Below are positions 1-13,800 of a stretch of DNA of 64,000 nucleotides, piece by piece. Within the stretch, counting starts at the first letter, position 1; the number at the start of each line of letters is the position of its first letter. The DNA comes from Euleptes europaea (taxonomy: Eukaryota; Chordata; Lepidosauria; Squamata; Sphaerodactylidae). The translations under genes and the position numbers were made by a program. The notes below the pieces were generated by a model. That model saw only the letters and a program-made list of their open reading frames with translations, did no database searches and was not told the DNA's origin. Location: positions 9,082,501 to 9,146,500 of the forward strand of contig NC_079321.1 of the NCBI RefSeq assembly GCF_029931775.1, written 5' to 3'.

Positions 1-455
1 AAACCCAGAACAATATAGAACAGAGATCCCCAACATGGTGGCTAGGATTGAAACATCATCCAAAAACATTTAAAGCAATCCGGTAAACGTCCCCTGCATA
101 TCTGCATATTTTCCTGGCTCTTTCGGAGACAACCAAGAAATTATTCTGGACAAGAAGACATGGTTTACCTACAGCCCTCGAACTGGCTTTTGAAAAGTGT
201 TTAAATCTAAGATATTCGACCAAGTGCCATTTATACTTCGAATTGACTTTTCAGTTTTGATTCTTTGGGTTATTTGTTTGTATATTTTCACTTTTTGGAT
301 GATAGGTATTGTTGTTTTTACACATAGTTGTTATATAGTGGTTACATAGTTTCTTAGATAAAAAGTTTTGAATATGTATTGAGTGTATATTTTTGAGCCT
401 ATTTGCTGGTCCATTCTCTTGCTATTTCCTATACAGCATAGGTGTTTTCCGTTGT
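1..455. other. AT-rich stretch ending at a MITE-A end
   Basis: No coding signal was seen. The stretch runs straight into GCCTGGAGGTTGGCAACCCTA of MITE-A at about 466-486, the same junction used by the hammerhead-bearing elements elsewhere. It may be the right end of one more such insertion whose left end is outside the window. Confidence 0.3.
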
Positions 456-625
456 TGCCAGACTGCCTGGAGGTTGGCAACCCTACCCCATAATTAGAAC
501 TGATCTCCATAACGTCAAAGATCAGTTTCCCTGGAAGAAATGGCAGCTTCAGAAGACGTATACTGTAGAGTGTAGGAAAAACAGAAGTTGGGGGGGGGGG
601 GGCTATAGACTGGATGCTCCAGAAC

Positions 626-827
626 TAGGGTTGCCAGCTCCAGATTGGGAAATACCTGGAGATTTTGGGGGCGGAACCTGAGGAGGGCAGGGTTTGGGGA
701 GGGGAGAGACTTCAACGCCATAGAGTCCAGTTGCCAAAGCAGCCATTTTCTCCAGGTGATCTGATCTCTATTGGCTGGAGATCAGTTGTAATAGTGGGAG
801 ATCTCCAGCTAGTACCTGGAGGTTTGG
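626..827 (-). mobile_element. MITE-A copy, left part (interrupted; resumes 1412-1436)
   Basis: MITE-A is defined here as a non-autonomous element of about 200 bp. It starts TAGGGTTGCCAACCTCCAGG and ends GGGACCTGGCAACCCTA in plus orientation; several copies have 8-bp target duplications, which points to the hAT superfamily. This minus-orientation copy is split by an inverted-repeat element. AGTACCTGGAGGTT(T)GG is repeated at both edges of the split. Confidence 0.85.
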
Positions 828-1411
828 TAAACAAAGGTTAGCGTGCTGTAGGATACTCAGCAAACTAGAAACAGCACTTCACAAAGCTAGACACAATGAT
901 TATAAAGTAGTGGTATTTAATAACATATCCACCACTGATAGTATGTAGGCAAAAACATGTGTTGTTAATTATTACCTGAAAAGTAACGCCAAAGAGAGGA
1001 CTATGCCTTGTTACAAACAAATAACAGTATTATAGGTAAGTCCATGAAAGGGGGTGCCAACCTCCCTTTCTTTCATAGATATGCTTCTTGAGAGTAGCAA
1101 TTCAGTAGTGCAGTTGTTCTCAACAGAAGCCCGGTGATCTTTCTGTTTCAGCGATTAACGCCTTCTTCAGGGACCAACACTGGCTGTTATTAACATTCTC
1201 TGCGTTGGAGAAGGCGTTAATCGCTGGACTTACCTATAATACTGTTATTTGTTTGTAACAAGGCATAGTCCTCTCTTTGGCGTTACTTTTCAGGCAATAA
1301 TTAACAACACATGTTTTTGCCTACATACTATCAGTGGTGGATATGTTATTAAATACCACTACTTTATAATCATTGTGTCTAGCTTTGTGAAGTGCTGTTT
1401 CTAGTTTGCTG
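828..1411. mobile_element. Inverted-repeat element with hammerhead-like core, inserted in MITE-A
   Basis: Arms of about 189 bp at 856-1044 and 1226-1413 are close reverse complements. The 180-bp centre carries a hammerhead-like motif on the minus strand. The flanking 16-17 bp duplication comes from the MITE-A end. It is probably a Penelope-like derivative; no protein-coding remnant was seen. Confidence 0.75.
1128..1178 (-). ncRNA. Hammerhead-ribozyme-like motif
   Basis: Read on the minus strand, CTGAAGA is followed by a short stem-loop (AGGCG..CGCT), then GAAA, then CAGAA pairing with TTCTG and a GTT cleavage triplet. The conserved CUGANGA and GAAA core is complete. Stem I is imperfect. Activity is untested. 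Confidence 0.5.
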
Positions 1412-1449
1412 AGTACCTGGAGGTTGGCAATCCTGGGGGGGGGGGGTCG

Positions 1450-1543
1450 CTACATTTGCTCCAAGGGAACTGATCTCTGTCGTCTGGAAATGAGATGTAA
1501 TTCTGGGGGATCTCCAGGTCATACCTGGAGGTTGGCAACCCCA
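1450..1543 (-). repeat. MITE-A end fragment, diverged subtype
   Basis: The end half (CTGATCTCTGTCGTCTGGA to GGTTGGCAACCCC) resembles the diverged subtype seen at 17299 and 30959, in which the inner part reads GGCCCCACCTGGAGG or similar. Confidence 0.6.
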
Positions 1544-1781
1544 TTGGACTTAGACTCCATGGCAGCCATTTTGTTGTGGTGTCCACTACCTTTTTTCAGG
1601 CTTCTCAGAGTGAAGAACCCCAGTTTCTATAAGGTTTTGGATCTCTGCCCTAAAGCACTGAATATATCCAGTCACAAATTGTACTCTGCTGTTGGAGAGG
1701 GGGGAGAAACAGTTTTCTGGATGGCAACTGGCTGAAAAACACGACACTATCAGTGCACTGGCACACAACAAATGCACTTAC

Positions 1782-1860
1782 CCATCAATAAAATCCACAT
1801 TAAAATCATAAGTTTCATATTTTGAGGACAGGATACGACCATAGACTTGTATTACGTTTC
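1782..1860 (-). CDS. PKHD1: PKHD1 exon 7
   Basis: The 79-nt exon has a CCCTAACAG acceptor and a GTAAGT donor. It completes Gly and then reads [19 protein letters not shown] followed by NVDFID. Human has KLIHVYGWIITGRLETFDF followed by DAEYID, in 79 nt with the same phases. The VYG strand and ETYDF match closely. The next exon was not found within the remaining 1781 bases. Confidence 0.93.
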
Positions 1861-4800
1861 CTGTTAGGGAAAAACAATAGATGTGAATAAAGGATTATTT
1901 TAAAAGCACAAAATGAGAACCTGTGTAGAAGATGAGGAAATGCTGGATTTCATTGCCTTAAACCCTTCACCAAAACTTTATGACAATGAAAGGAATTTGT
2001 TTATTTGTTTGTTTGTTTATGCTATTTATAGCCCACCTTTATCACAGAGATTCAAGATGGATTAGACAATGTAAATGGATACAATCAATAGGACGATATA
2101 TCTAACAAGTGATGTAAAAGGACTAGGATCTGTCTGAAATATGTAGTTGTATTTTTAAACCTACCCCCTTCCTTATTTGAAAAGCTGGAGGCATGCTCCA
2201 AACCATTATGGAAGAACTGTTTCTCCTAAATGGGGGAGAATGTTCTTATGTTCTTATGAGAAGAGCCAGAAACTCCTTGGACAGACAGATCAAACCAACT
2301 GATCGATGGATAACCTTGCACAGAGTAGCAATTAGACATCTGGAAAATGACTTTTTTTTAAAAAAAAATCCAGATGCTTATTCATGAATGCTGGTGGGTT
2401 ATGTGTGCAAAAAACAGAATTGTTTTTTTTTTTTAAACAAAAAAGATGAAGGAGTAGTGACGCTGGCCAACAGCTGAAATGCCGGGAGTCGAAAACCTTG
2501 TCTCAAACACCCCATTATCAGCATGGAGGGAAGCCAAACTCAGCTTAGTGTTTATGGAGCATCCACCAAACCAGCAGAACAATGTAAAGTGGTGAAGGAA
2601 CAGGATATCGTACATGATGCGTCTCACCCAGGCTCCCTGTGGCTAGGGTTGCCAACCTCCAGGTACTAGCTGGAGATCTCCTGCTGTTACAACTGATCTC
2701 CAGCCATTAGAGATCAGTTCCCCTGGAGAAAATGGCCACTTTGGCCATTAGACTCTATGGCATTAAAGTCCCTCGCCTCTCCCAACCCCCCTTTCCCAAC
2801 CCTGCCCTCCTCAGGCTCCACCCCAGAAGCCTCCCGCCAGTGGCAAAGAGGGACCTGGCAACCCCACCTGGTAGCTCTTGGTGTTATTTTTCTAAATCAT
2901 CAAGGTGTTCTTTCCAATTGGCCCAGAGCAGCTTTAATGGATCTATCTGTTCTTCTGACACCCGAGCCTTTAACATAGGGGTGTCAAACATACAACCCAA
3001 GGGTAGGGTTGCCAGCTCCGGGCAGGGAATTACCGGGAGATTTTGGGGGCGGAGCCTGAGGAGGACGGGGTTTGGAAACAGGAGGGACTTCAATGCCATA
3101 GAGTCCAATGGCCAAAGTGGCCATTTTCTCCAGGGAAACTGATCTCTATCACCTGGAGATCGGTTGTAATAGCGGGAGATCTCCAGCCACCACCTGGAGG
3201 CACACTGAAGAAGGTCTACTGAAAGATCTTTCAGAGCTTGGGACATTTAATAGGATCCAAATTTGGACTCTCTCTTACAACTGATTGACTTCATGAAGTA
3301 ATACTTGTTGGATCGCATATTTCTTTGTATAATAATAGTGCTGAGCTTTGTTGTTAGGATTTCATTTATGTTTATAAATTGAGAGACTTTCACATTCTAT
3401 GTCGTTTTGTGTGACCCATACTGTGTTCGTGCTTGCTGGAGGTTGGCAACCCTACCCGGGGGCCAGATTCGGACCCTTGAGAGCTCTTATCTGGCCCACA
3501 ATTAGAGTCCTGCCGCTCTTAACCACTACACCACGCTGGCTCACGCTGGCCAAGGTTTTACTGTGCAAAAAACGGCATCATGGCAACAACAACGAAAAAA
3601 AGTGGAAAAGAAGTGATGTTAAATATTTACTTACTCACTTATTGATGTGGTCTATGCTGGCCAATGGCAGTAACAATAAATGTATGTATGCATTTATGTG
3701 GTTACTTAATATCAATTCCTTAAAATTCGTGCTGCAATTAGCCCAACTAATATACATGATCCAGACGGAATTCAAAGATTCAGTTCAGGAATACTCCGAA
3801 TCTGGGTTTTAACCAATTAAATAATCATGACAACCAATCTGAAAAACAACATGATGGCCTGAAGCTGGATTCAGGAAAACATCTCTCCTCCTCCTAACCA
3901 AGACAACACAATCCCTTTCACAGAGGATTAAATGATTGTAATCTCATGCCAACTTCAAGGAAATGTGGTTACAGTTTGAAAGCCAATCCCTTACCTGGAA
4001 CTCCGCATGGTGGGTCAACGCGATACAGAACAGGTGTATGTTCAATGGAGAACTGTTAAGACAGGGAAAGCCAAGCAGTTAAGGTCCTCTTCTGCATGCC
4101 AAGCAGATGCTCCACCAAGCTACCACTGAGCCATGACCCCTTCCCATAAGAAGCTTCCTTCTACTGAATCAGACCCTTGGTCCATCAAAGTCAGTCTTGT
4201 CTACTCAGACCAGCAGCAGCTCTCCAGGGTCTCAGGCAGAGGTCTTTCACATCACCTACTTGCCTGGTCCCTTTAACTGGGGATGCCGGGGATTGAACCT
4301 AGGACCTTCTGTATGCCAAGGAGATGCTCTACCACTGAGCCACAGCCCCTTCACCCCTTACCACTTCAGTGGTATCGGACCACTGTGGTACACTGATTGC
4401 CGTGCTCTCCAAGATTAGCCACATGCTGACACATTCCAAGTTCCAACAAAAGCTGACTTGAAACGGCTACTTTTGAAGACGACAGAGCCCCACGAGCCAC
4501 GCAGGTATCCAGCTTTTGAGAAACTCCTGCGCTGGCAAAGGTTTCTTGGACTTTGAACTGAACATGGTCCACATCTCTATATGGCAGGGAGAGATTTGGC
4601 AGGTGGAAAGCTAATGTTAAAGTGTGCTGCTGAATCGCAACTGACCCACAGGGGAGGGGCTGTCATGATGCATACCTATTCTCTCCAGGATCAGAGGAGC
4701 ATGCCTATTGTATTAGGCGCTGTTGAACACAGGCAGGACAATGCTGCTGCGATCGTCTTGTTTGGGGGCTTCCTAGAGGCACCTGGTTGGCTACAGTGTG

Positions 4801-7800
4801 AATAGACTGCTGGACTTGATGGGCCTTGGTCTGATCCAGCATGGCCTTTCTTATGTTCTTATGTCAGCTTCTGAGACTGATTTGGTCTACAGCTTCATAT
4901 TGTTGATTTTCAGTGAGCTTCCACAATCCAACACGCCAAAAGCATCTCCCCTTACAGAGTGTCTGGCACGTCTCCTACTAGGGGAGAGGCAAAACACTCT
5001 GAATAATGAACGAGTCTGCCCCTGTTCACGCTGATCACCACAGATGCGAGGTCAGCCTATCACCACAATATAGGGCCTGAGCCGTTGGGGGCGGGAGAGG
5101 TGGCACTAAAGAGAGGAAGGCGGAGGCCACCAGCTGGCCAGAATACCTTCTGCAGGTTTCTCCAGATCTGTGTCACAGCCAGCAGCTGTCGACATTTTTG
5201 CAGTCGACCGCAGAGAGGGGAAATTATTTTTTAATGCGCACGGCTCACAGGTCCCCACGCCCTCGAAACAAAGAGGCGGTGTGTTGTTGTATTCCGCTTG
5301 GAATGTCTCTCATTAACGCCGTCCCCTGGTGATTTTTCATCAGCTCTCTAAGCTAGCCGAACTTCTAGACGACGTCTTACCTTTAATGTGCAATTTGCTG
5401 AGTCGTGGGACGCCGCTTGCTCGGTGCGGCGGGAGGGGGGAAAACAACAACCCTTGCAACCAGAATATAAAATGTGAACATTTCTGGCCAGCTGACAAAG
5501 AGAGACAGCTGGGGGTTCTGCTTGGTGAGCATCAATTAGCAAAAGGGAGTGTTTCTCCGGTCTGAATCAACACACCCTCCTCCTGGCTGGGACCGTAACT
5601 ATATCTACAGGCCTTGGCAAATTTTCGTTCTGAACATAAGAAGAGCGTAAGAAAAGCCCTGCTGGATCAGACCAAGGCCCGTCAAGTCCAGCAGTCTGTT
5701 CACACAGCGGCCAACCAGGTGCCTCTAAAAAGCCCCCAAACAAGACGACTGAAGCAGCACCCAGGGCTGCCAGAGATGGGGACTAAACAGATACAATTCT
5801 GGGGGTCTTGGTCACCCTGAAGGGCCATGGAGCTGGGCAAATCGCGTGATTTGCTTACGTATCAAGTTTGGATTTGGTCTGAGTGATGTGGGAGGGATTT
5901 CTGTCTTGGGGGCTGTGGTGGCTCTTGGTGGACCTGCCACCCCTTCAGCATCCTACCACCGCTTTGCTGCCTTAAGAACATAAGAAAGGCCATGCTGGAT
6001 CAGACCAAGGCCCATCAAGTCAAGCAGTCTGTTCTTCTTCTTCTTCTTCCTTGACTCCACGTGACCTCTCAGTTCTCCCCAGCATGAAAAGAATGCATTG
6101 CGACATTATACGAGTAGCTCGTGTTTCGTAGCCTCGATGCGGGGAAAAGGGTACCACCCTCCACTCCTCAGCCCCTTTGAACAGATACCTGGAATGTGCA
6201 GTTGTCGCAGCGCAGCTGACTCGACGCGTTCACAATCTGCCCATTCAAAGTGAACCGGGGATGGTAACGTCCTTCCAGCTGTGCAGGCCTTGGAGGGAAA
6301 GGACAAAAACACAGGGTAGAAAGCAAAGGGCCAAGAGACTTAGGGAGTTGGGTTTGTTTAGTTTGGAGAAGAGAAGGTTGAGGGGAGACATGATAGCCAT
6401 GTTTAAATATCTGAAGGGATGTCATGTTGATGAAGAAACTAGCTTGTTCTCTGTTGCTCCAGAGACTAGGACATGGAGTAATGGATTTAAACTAATAGAA
6501 AAGCAATTCCACCTGAACATTAGGAAGAACTTTCTGACGGTGAGGGCTGTTCGACGGTGGAATGTGCTGCCTCGGAGGGTGGTGGAGTCCCGTCTTTGGA
6601 GGTCTTTAAGCAGAGGCTGGATGGCCATCTGTCGGGAGTGCTTTGATTGTGGGATCCTGCATGGCGGGGGGAGGGTTGGGGTCCCTGGGGATGTGGGGGG
6701 AGGTAGTTGTTAATTTCCTGCATTGTGCAGGGGGTTGGACTAGATGACCCTGGAGGTCCCTTCCAACTCTTTGATTCTATGAAGAGAGAGACAAGGGTCT
6801 CATATTGAAGACTGGAGATTAATGCTATGCTGTAGCTAGGGATGTAAGGTTAATATGTCGGACTAGGATCTGGGTGAGCCAGGTTTGCATCCCCACTCTC
6901 CCATGAAAGTTTGCTGGGTGACCTTGGGTCAGTCACACACTCTGAGCCTTGACCTGGCAAGTATTTGGACAGGAGACCTCCAAGAAATACCAAGGGCATG
7001 ATGTGGAGGCAGGCAATGGCAAACCACCTCTGAAGGTCTCTTGCCTTGAAAACCCTACTGGGTCGCCATAAGTCTGAGGCAACTTGACAGCAAAAAGAAA
7101 GAAAAAAGCTAGGGATGGTCCAACCTGGGTAGCCCAGACTAGCCCTGTCTTGTCCGATCTGGCAAGCTAAGGAGGGTCAGCCCTGGTTAGTACTTGGATG
7201 GGAGACCATCAAGGAAGTCCACGGTTTCTACACAGAAGTAGGCAATGGCAATCCACCTCTGTTCGTCTCTCGCCTTGAAATCCTTATGGGGATCACCATA
7301 AATAGGCTGTGACTTGGCAACACTTTCCACCACCATGTGTGTGTGTGTGTGTGTGTGTGTGCGAGATGTGCCATCAAGTCACTTCCGCCTTATAGCGACC
7401 CTATGAATCAATGTCCTCCAAAATGTCCTATCCTTTACAGAGTCAATCCATCTCCTGTTGGGTCTTCCTCTTTTCCTAGCATAATTGTCTTTTCCACCAC
7501 CATAGCTAGGGGTACATAGGCCATTAAAGCCATGGGGGAAACTCGTGAGGGCCTGATGGGTTGGGGGGGTGGCTCCTCCCCCAACCTTGGGGCAGCCCCA
7601 CACTAAGTGGGGAGGAGCCACTGTAATTTGGTGGCCCTTGAAAGTGGGGGGGGGGTTTAGAAGCTGTCACCACAGCAAGACAGTGGACCCCCACCTCGCA
7701 AGAGCCAGTGACCACTACCTCACACAAGACAAAGGTGGTGGGAGCCACCATAGCCATGAGGCAACAGCCCCACCCCATACAATGCGGGCAAGCCTGCTCC

Positions 7801-10800
7801 TTCCCTCCTCCACTCTGTGAGGTAGGGTTGCCGAGAGGTTCAACCAACACGATAAGCCCTACTGGGCGTTTGGGAGCCGTTTGTGCTGTAAAAATGCGGA
7901 TGAAGCCCCTAGTAGCGAAAACGTGCAAAACAATCTGGAAGGCGTTCCTTATTTCCTTTCTGGCTGAGAAGATTTTATGAAAAACGAACTCAATCTTACC
8001 TTTAGCCCTATGGGCAGGAAGAAAGAAAATGCAAGCAGTGTTCAGAATTTGTAATTATGTACTCATGAAAAAAAAGCTTTGCAAGCTTATAGAAAGAAGT
8101 TCTTTTGTCTGTCTATATATGTTATTTGTTTAGTCACTGATAGGGTGGTGTTCACTTTTCCACATTGTCAATGTTTGTTATGTAGAATACAATATTTGCA
8201 ATTTGAATATATATAGAGCCGTGTGCTGTTTTTCCCCCGATAACTACATGTTAATAGAATAGGTGTATTTTTCCTTCCAACCTCCAGGTGGTGGCTGGAG
8301 ATCCCCTGCTATTACAACTGATCTCCAGCCGATCGACATCAGTTCACCTGGAGAAAATGGCCACTTTGGCAGTTGGACTCTATGGCATTGAAGTCCCTCT
8401 CCTCCCCAAACCCCGCCCTCCTCAGGCTCTGCCCCCAAAATCTCCAGTTATTTCCCAAACCAGAGCTGACAACCCTAGCCCAGATGAATCAAGAACTTCT
8501 ACCACCCAAGAACTTCTACCACTCTCTACAGTCCGCTTACAGCACTGGTTCCCAACTGGGGGTCCATGGACCCCCAGGGGTCCGCGAGAGCTAAATTAAG
8601 GTCCACGAAACAAAGTTATAAACCCATAATAAATTAATATTTTCAATTAAAAGTTCTCTATTATAAAAATATATATATTCAAATATTATTCTAAGTTTAA
8701 TGTTTAACTAACAGTTATGATTAAAGTTTATTTTCAAATTCCCGGAATTTTTATTTTGAACCTTGGGGTCCCTGCACCGAACAAAAAAGTCCTAGTGGTC
8801 CCTGGTCAAAAAAAGGTTGGGAACCACTGGCTTACAGTGTAAAAAAACAACAAAAAAGTTCCATCAATGCAGCCAAACAGGAGAAGGGAGAAATGGAGCC
8901 AGTGTGGTGTCGTGGTTAGTGTGCTGGACTAGGATCTGAGAGAGACTGGCTCGAATCCCAGCTCTGCCACAGAAACGCGATGAGAAGGGGAGAACAACGT
9001 ATATCGCTTTGGACCCCCATTGGGGCGAAAGGTGAGGTATAAATGAAGGAAATAAATAAATGAATGAATGTGAATGATGGGGAAAAGCTAGTAGAGATGC
9101 AACGTTAGCTTGTACACCATAAAAGAAAGAGCCATTGTTCTACCAAGCGCCAAGCAGGAAGTCAGCATTTAAAATGTTAAGAGCAATGATTAACAAGTGT
9201 AGCACATACCTGTGCCCTGAGACAAAAATGTTTAATCCCAAAGACTGGATTTCTGGATAATTATTACTAACTTAAACTTTAGTCTAGTATACTTTTGGGG
9301 TCAGTTTTTAGCTGTGACTCTCACCATTTCCCCCCACCTCTTCGGTAAAAAAGAAAAAGAAAAAAAAAGAAATACCACTCCACCTTTTCCTGGCAGAGCT
9401 CTTGTTCCTTTCACAGCTCACATGACAGGCAGAAATTCATCAGGTGAAGGTTTCCCCATCACTGCACCTCCATGCAAAAAAAAAAAGCTTTTGTTGTTCA
9501 GTGTTCCCGTGCTACCGTTGGCCGCTCAGGACCCCTTGCCGCTGAAGAGAGGCCTCCTGAATTGCCGAGGCAGGCTCTGGTCTTTTACGCATGGCTGTTT
9601 CACTCACCGTGACTTTGGGTCTTTGTTTGGATTATGCATGCCGTTTCTGACCGTCAGAGGTCGCCTCGCTCTCCCCCTGCATTTCCCCGTGTTTTCAGAG
9701 ACCTGTTTTATCCTGAATTTGAAAACGTGGGCAAAACGCAAGGAGATGCCGGGGGAGAGCAAGGTGACCTCTGACATTCGGAAACGGCATGCATAATCCA
9801 AAGAAAGACCCAAAGTCGTCGGAGGGGTGACGGCGAGTGAAACAGCCATGCGTAAAAGACCTCTGTGTGCATTGCATGCTTGTGTGTTCATGTTTGGGTT
9901 GTGTGTCAGTGTAGAATGGTCAGGTTTTCCCTTGGCCTAGAGCGGAGCTTTAATGGATCTATGTCTATTTGTACTCCACTACTTGAGGTTCCGGGTCTAT
10001 CACCAGAATGCCACCCTCAGCGTCTGCTGTATCTTGAAGATCCCTAGTTGTTCCCCTCTGCAGACGTTTTAGGATGCTGGCTAAACACGAATCCAAGACA
10101 ACGTGGGCGAAACACATGGAAACGCGCAGGGAGAGCGCGGTGACCTCTGACGGTCGGGAAAGGCATGCGTAATCAAAACGAGGCACTGGAGAAGTCGGCG
10201 GGAGTGACTGCGAGGGAAACAGCCCTGCATAAATGGCCAATATGTCTTTTAGACATTAGACAACAAACAAATTTTAGTCAACCTTCTTAATGAAATGGGA
10301 CTCCTAAAACGTCTGCAGAGAGGAACAACTAGGTTCCTCCTAATTAAAAAACTAAGAGGCAATGAAGTGACAGAAACAAACATTTTAACTTAGCGTTTCA
10401 AATAACGTTTGGCACCAAGATGTTTGTCGTGAGGCCTGAAGAACAAAAGGAATGCTGCTAGTAGGGTTGCCAACCTCCAGGTACTAGCTGGAGATCTCCT
10501 GCTATTACAGCTGATCGCCAGCCAATAGAGATCAGTTCCCCTGGAGAAAATGGCCACTTTGGCCATTGGACTCTATGGCAATGAAGTCCCTCCCCAAACC
10601 CCACCCTCCTCAGGATCCGCTCCCCAAAACCTCCTGCCGGTGGCGAAGAGGGACCTGCCAACCTTAGGGTGGAGTCATGTGGGGTTCTTGCCCCTGACAA
10701 GCCACTGGAGACCTGATTGGCCGTGCAGAAAAAAATAATGTTGTTTTAGTTGCAGCTCCCACCAAAATGTTGGTTTTATTTTCTCTCACTCCTGTTTCTT

Positions 10801-13800
10801 CTTTCTTGTGTATTTTAGAGGGGAGGTCACACTGGGCTTATGGAAATCCTTCCATCAACATAAATGTTTGGTGGCAATCCAAGCCTTCTTCTAAGAATTG
10901 GGGGGGGGGGGACCCAAAAATATTCCTTTACCTTGTCAGGCATTTTACAACGGACAGATGAAAACTTAGCGGTTCAATGTCACACAGGACTGTAGGCAGT
11001 ACAGGATTCACTAGGGCCACTTCCAGCTGAGATACATTGACAGAGAGACCTAATGGTGAGGAAAAAAACCCCAATCCTGTCAGAACCATAACAAAAAGAA
11101 AACCCCTCTACCCAAAGACCCAAGAATGTTTATGAATGTAGCATAGAATACTTAAATGAACAAAACCGCGCACTATGAGCAAGACGCAGATAATAAATAT
11201 TGATGAACGTTGACTCTCAGAAACGTATATTCCAAATATCTTGTTGGTCTCTAAGATGCTACTGGACTCGAATCGAACTGTTCTGTGGCAGACCAACACG
11301 CAACTTGCCAAATAGATGTATCAGTTTTGCATCTGACCATCCAAATATTTTCTTCCTGCTTCATAGTGCCCAAATTTATATGCCAGAGGTAAAAATAATG
11401 TCCATCTAAGTCTATTTCCATAGTCCATTTATGCAGGGTCAATTTTGATGCTTGCTCAAAGCTCTTTTTTTAAATGCAACCTTTAAAATGCCTATTCATG
11501 GTCCCGATGCAATAGGAGAAATTCCACACACACCCCACGCGCCTGTTCCTTCATTCCTTTGTTTGCACAGCCATTAGCAACCACCACGTGCATACAGTGA
11601 GGGAAAAAAGTATTTGATCCCCTGCTGAATTTGCCCGTTTGCCCTCTGACGAAGAAATGACCAGTCCATAATTGTAATGGTAGGTCTATTGTAGCTGTGA
11701 GAGACAGAATAACAACAGGAAAACCCCCAGAAACCCAGAAGACAAAAGTCAGAGATTGATGTGCATTATAATGAGTGAAATAAGTATTTGATCCCTTTGC
11801 AAAAGATGACTTAGTACTTGGTGGCAAAACCCTTGTTGGCAATTACAGAGGTCAGACGTTTCTTGTAGGTGGCCACCAGGTTTGCACATATCTCAGGAGG
11901 TATTTTGTCCCACTCCTCTTTGCAGATCCTCTCCAAGTCAGTAAGATTTCGAGGCTGATGTGTAGCTACTCGAACCTTCAGCTCCCTCCACAGATTTTCG
12001 ATGGGATTAAGGTCTGGAGACTGGCTAGGCCACTCCAGGACCGTAATGTGCTTCTTCTTGAGCCACTCCTTTGTTGCCTTGGCCGTGTGTTTTGGGTCAT
12101 TGTCATGCTGGAATACCCATCCTAGACCCACTTTCAATGCCCTGGCTGAGGGAAGGAGATGCTCACCCAAGAGTTGACGATACATGGTCCCGTCCATCGT
12201 CCCTTCGATGCGGTGAAGGTGTCCTGTCCCCTTAGCAGAAAAACACCCCCAAAGCATAATATGTCCCCCTCCATGTTTGACGGTGGGGATGGTGTTCTTG
12301 GGGTCGTAGGCAGCATTCCTCCTCCTCCAAACATGGCGAGTTGAGTTGATGCCAAAGAGCTTGATTTTGGTCTCATCTGACCACAACACTTTCACCCAGT
12401 TCTCCTCTGGGTCATTCAGATGTGCATTGGCAAACTGCAGACGGGCCTGTACATGTGCTGTCTTGAGCAAGGGGACCTTACGGGATGTGCAAGATCTCAG
12501 TCCTTCATGGCGTAGTGAGTTACCAACTGTTTTCATGGTGACTATGGTCCCACCTGCCCTGAGATCATTGACAAGTTATCTCCGTGTAGTTCTGGGCTGC
12601 TTCATCACCATTCTCATTATCATTGCAACTCCACGAGACGAGATCTTGCATGGAGCCCCAGACCGAGGGAGGTTGACAGTTAGGGTTAGGGTTGTCACCT
12701 TCTCACCAAGCTGCACGGCAATAGTCTTGTAGCCCAGTCCAGCCTTGTGCAGGTCTACAATCTTGTCCCTGACATCCTTGGACAGCTCTTTGGTCTTGGT
12801 CATGGTGGCTAGTTTGGAATCTGATGGATTGATTGCTTCTGTCGACAGCAGAACCCTAACCCTAACCCTAATCTGGCTGGTTGACAGGGGAATAAATACT
12901 TATTTCACTCATTATAATGCACATCAATCTCTGACTTTTGTCTTCTGGGTTTCTGGGGGTTTTCCTGTTGTTATTCTGTCTCTCACAGCTACAATAAACC
13001 TACCATTAAAATTATGGACTGGTCATTTCTTCGTCAGAGGGCAAACGGGCAAATTTAGCAGGGGATCAAATACTTTTCCCCCTCACTGTAGCTAACGCGC
13101 AGCTGTGATTTTGCATGGTTCCTTGAGGAGATTCTTCGAGGCAAGGGTGGAGCAAACTGAAAAGTTTGTGTTAAAGGGGCTCTTAAGATATCCAAAGCAG
13201 GTATGCGCCGGCTTTGCAATCACTTCCTGAATGACGGTTCAGCATGAAAAACTCAAAAAAATATGCAGGGCAATTCAGCCTGGAACGTGCTGCTAATTAC
13301 CAAGCATAAATGGCCACAGCCAGGTTTGACAACTTTGTCTCATCTGAACTGAAAATGCAATTTTTAACAGAACGGATTTTCTCATTCCAAGGCTGCAATC
13401 TTGAAAGGGGGGGGGCTGAAGCTCTTCAGGAGCCGGCGTGACCCTGCACCGGCATAGGTACCACCTGGTCACGGAAGCCCCGCCACAGTGTGGGGATCCG
13501 CCTGTGGTGGTGGCATTCCCGAGACATTCCTTTAGGCAGCTTCCTAACCCCTTTGGACCCGGGAATGCCACCGTTTTTGGTGGTGTAGCCTCACTGTTTG
13601 CTATGGGAGAATTTTTCCCTCTTTTATTTTTTAAAGTGCTTTTATTTTATTTTTGGCAGTTGGGAAGCCTCTGTGGAGGTGGCGCAGTTGCGTCGCTCCT
13701 GGCCGCTGCGGCTCTCCCACCCCCTTAGGAATGGGCTGCCCATCTCACAAATGTTCTTTTTTATCGAGAAATACCCAACAGTTGCTACACATCTCCAAAA

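Noticed and set aside
1-1781. PKHD1 exon 8
   Set aside because: No minus-strand stretch matched the expected WVTPCSL-type sequence with splice sites; it is probably left of the window.
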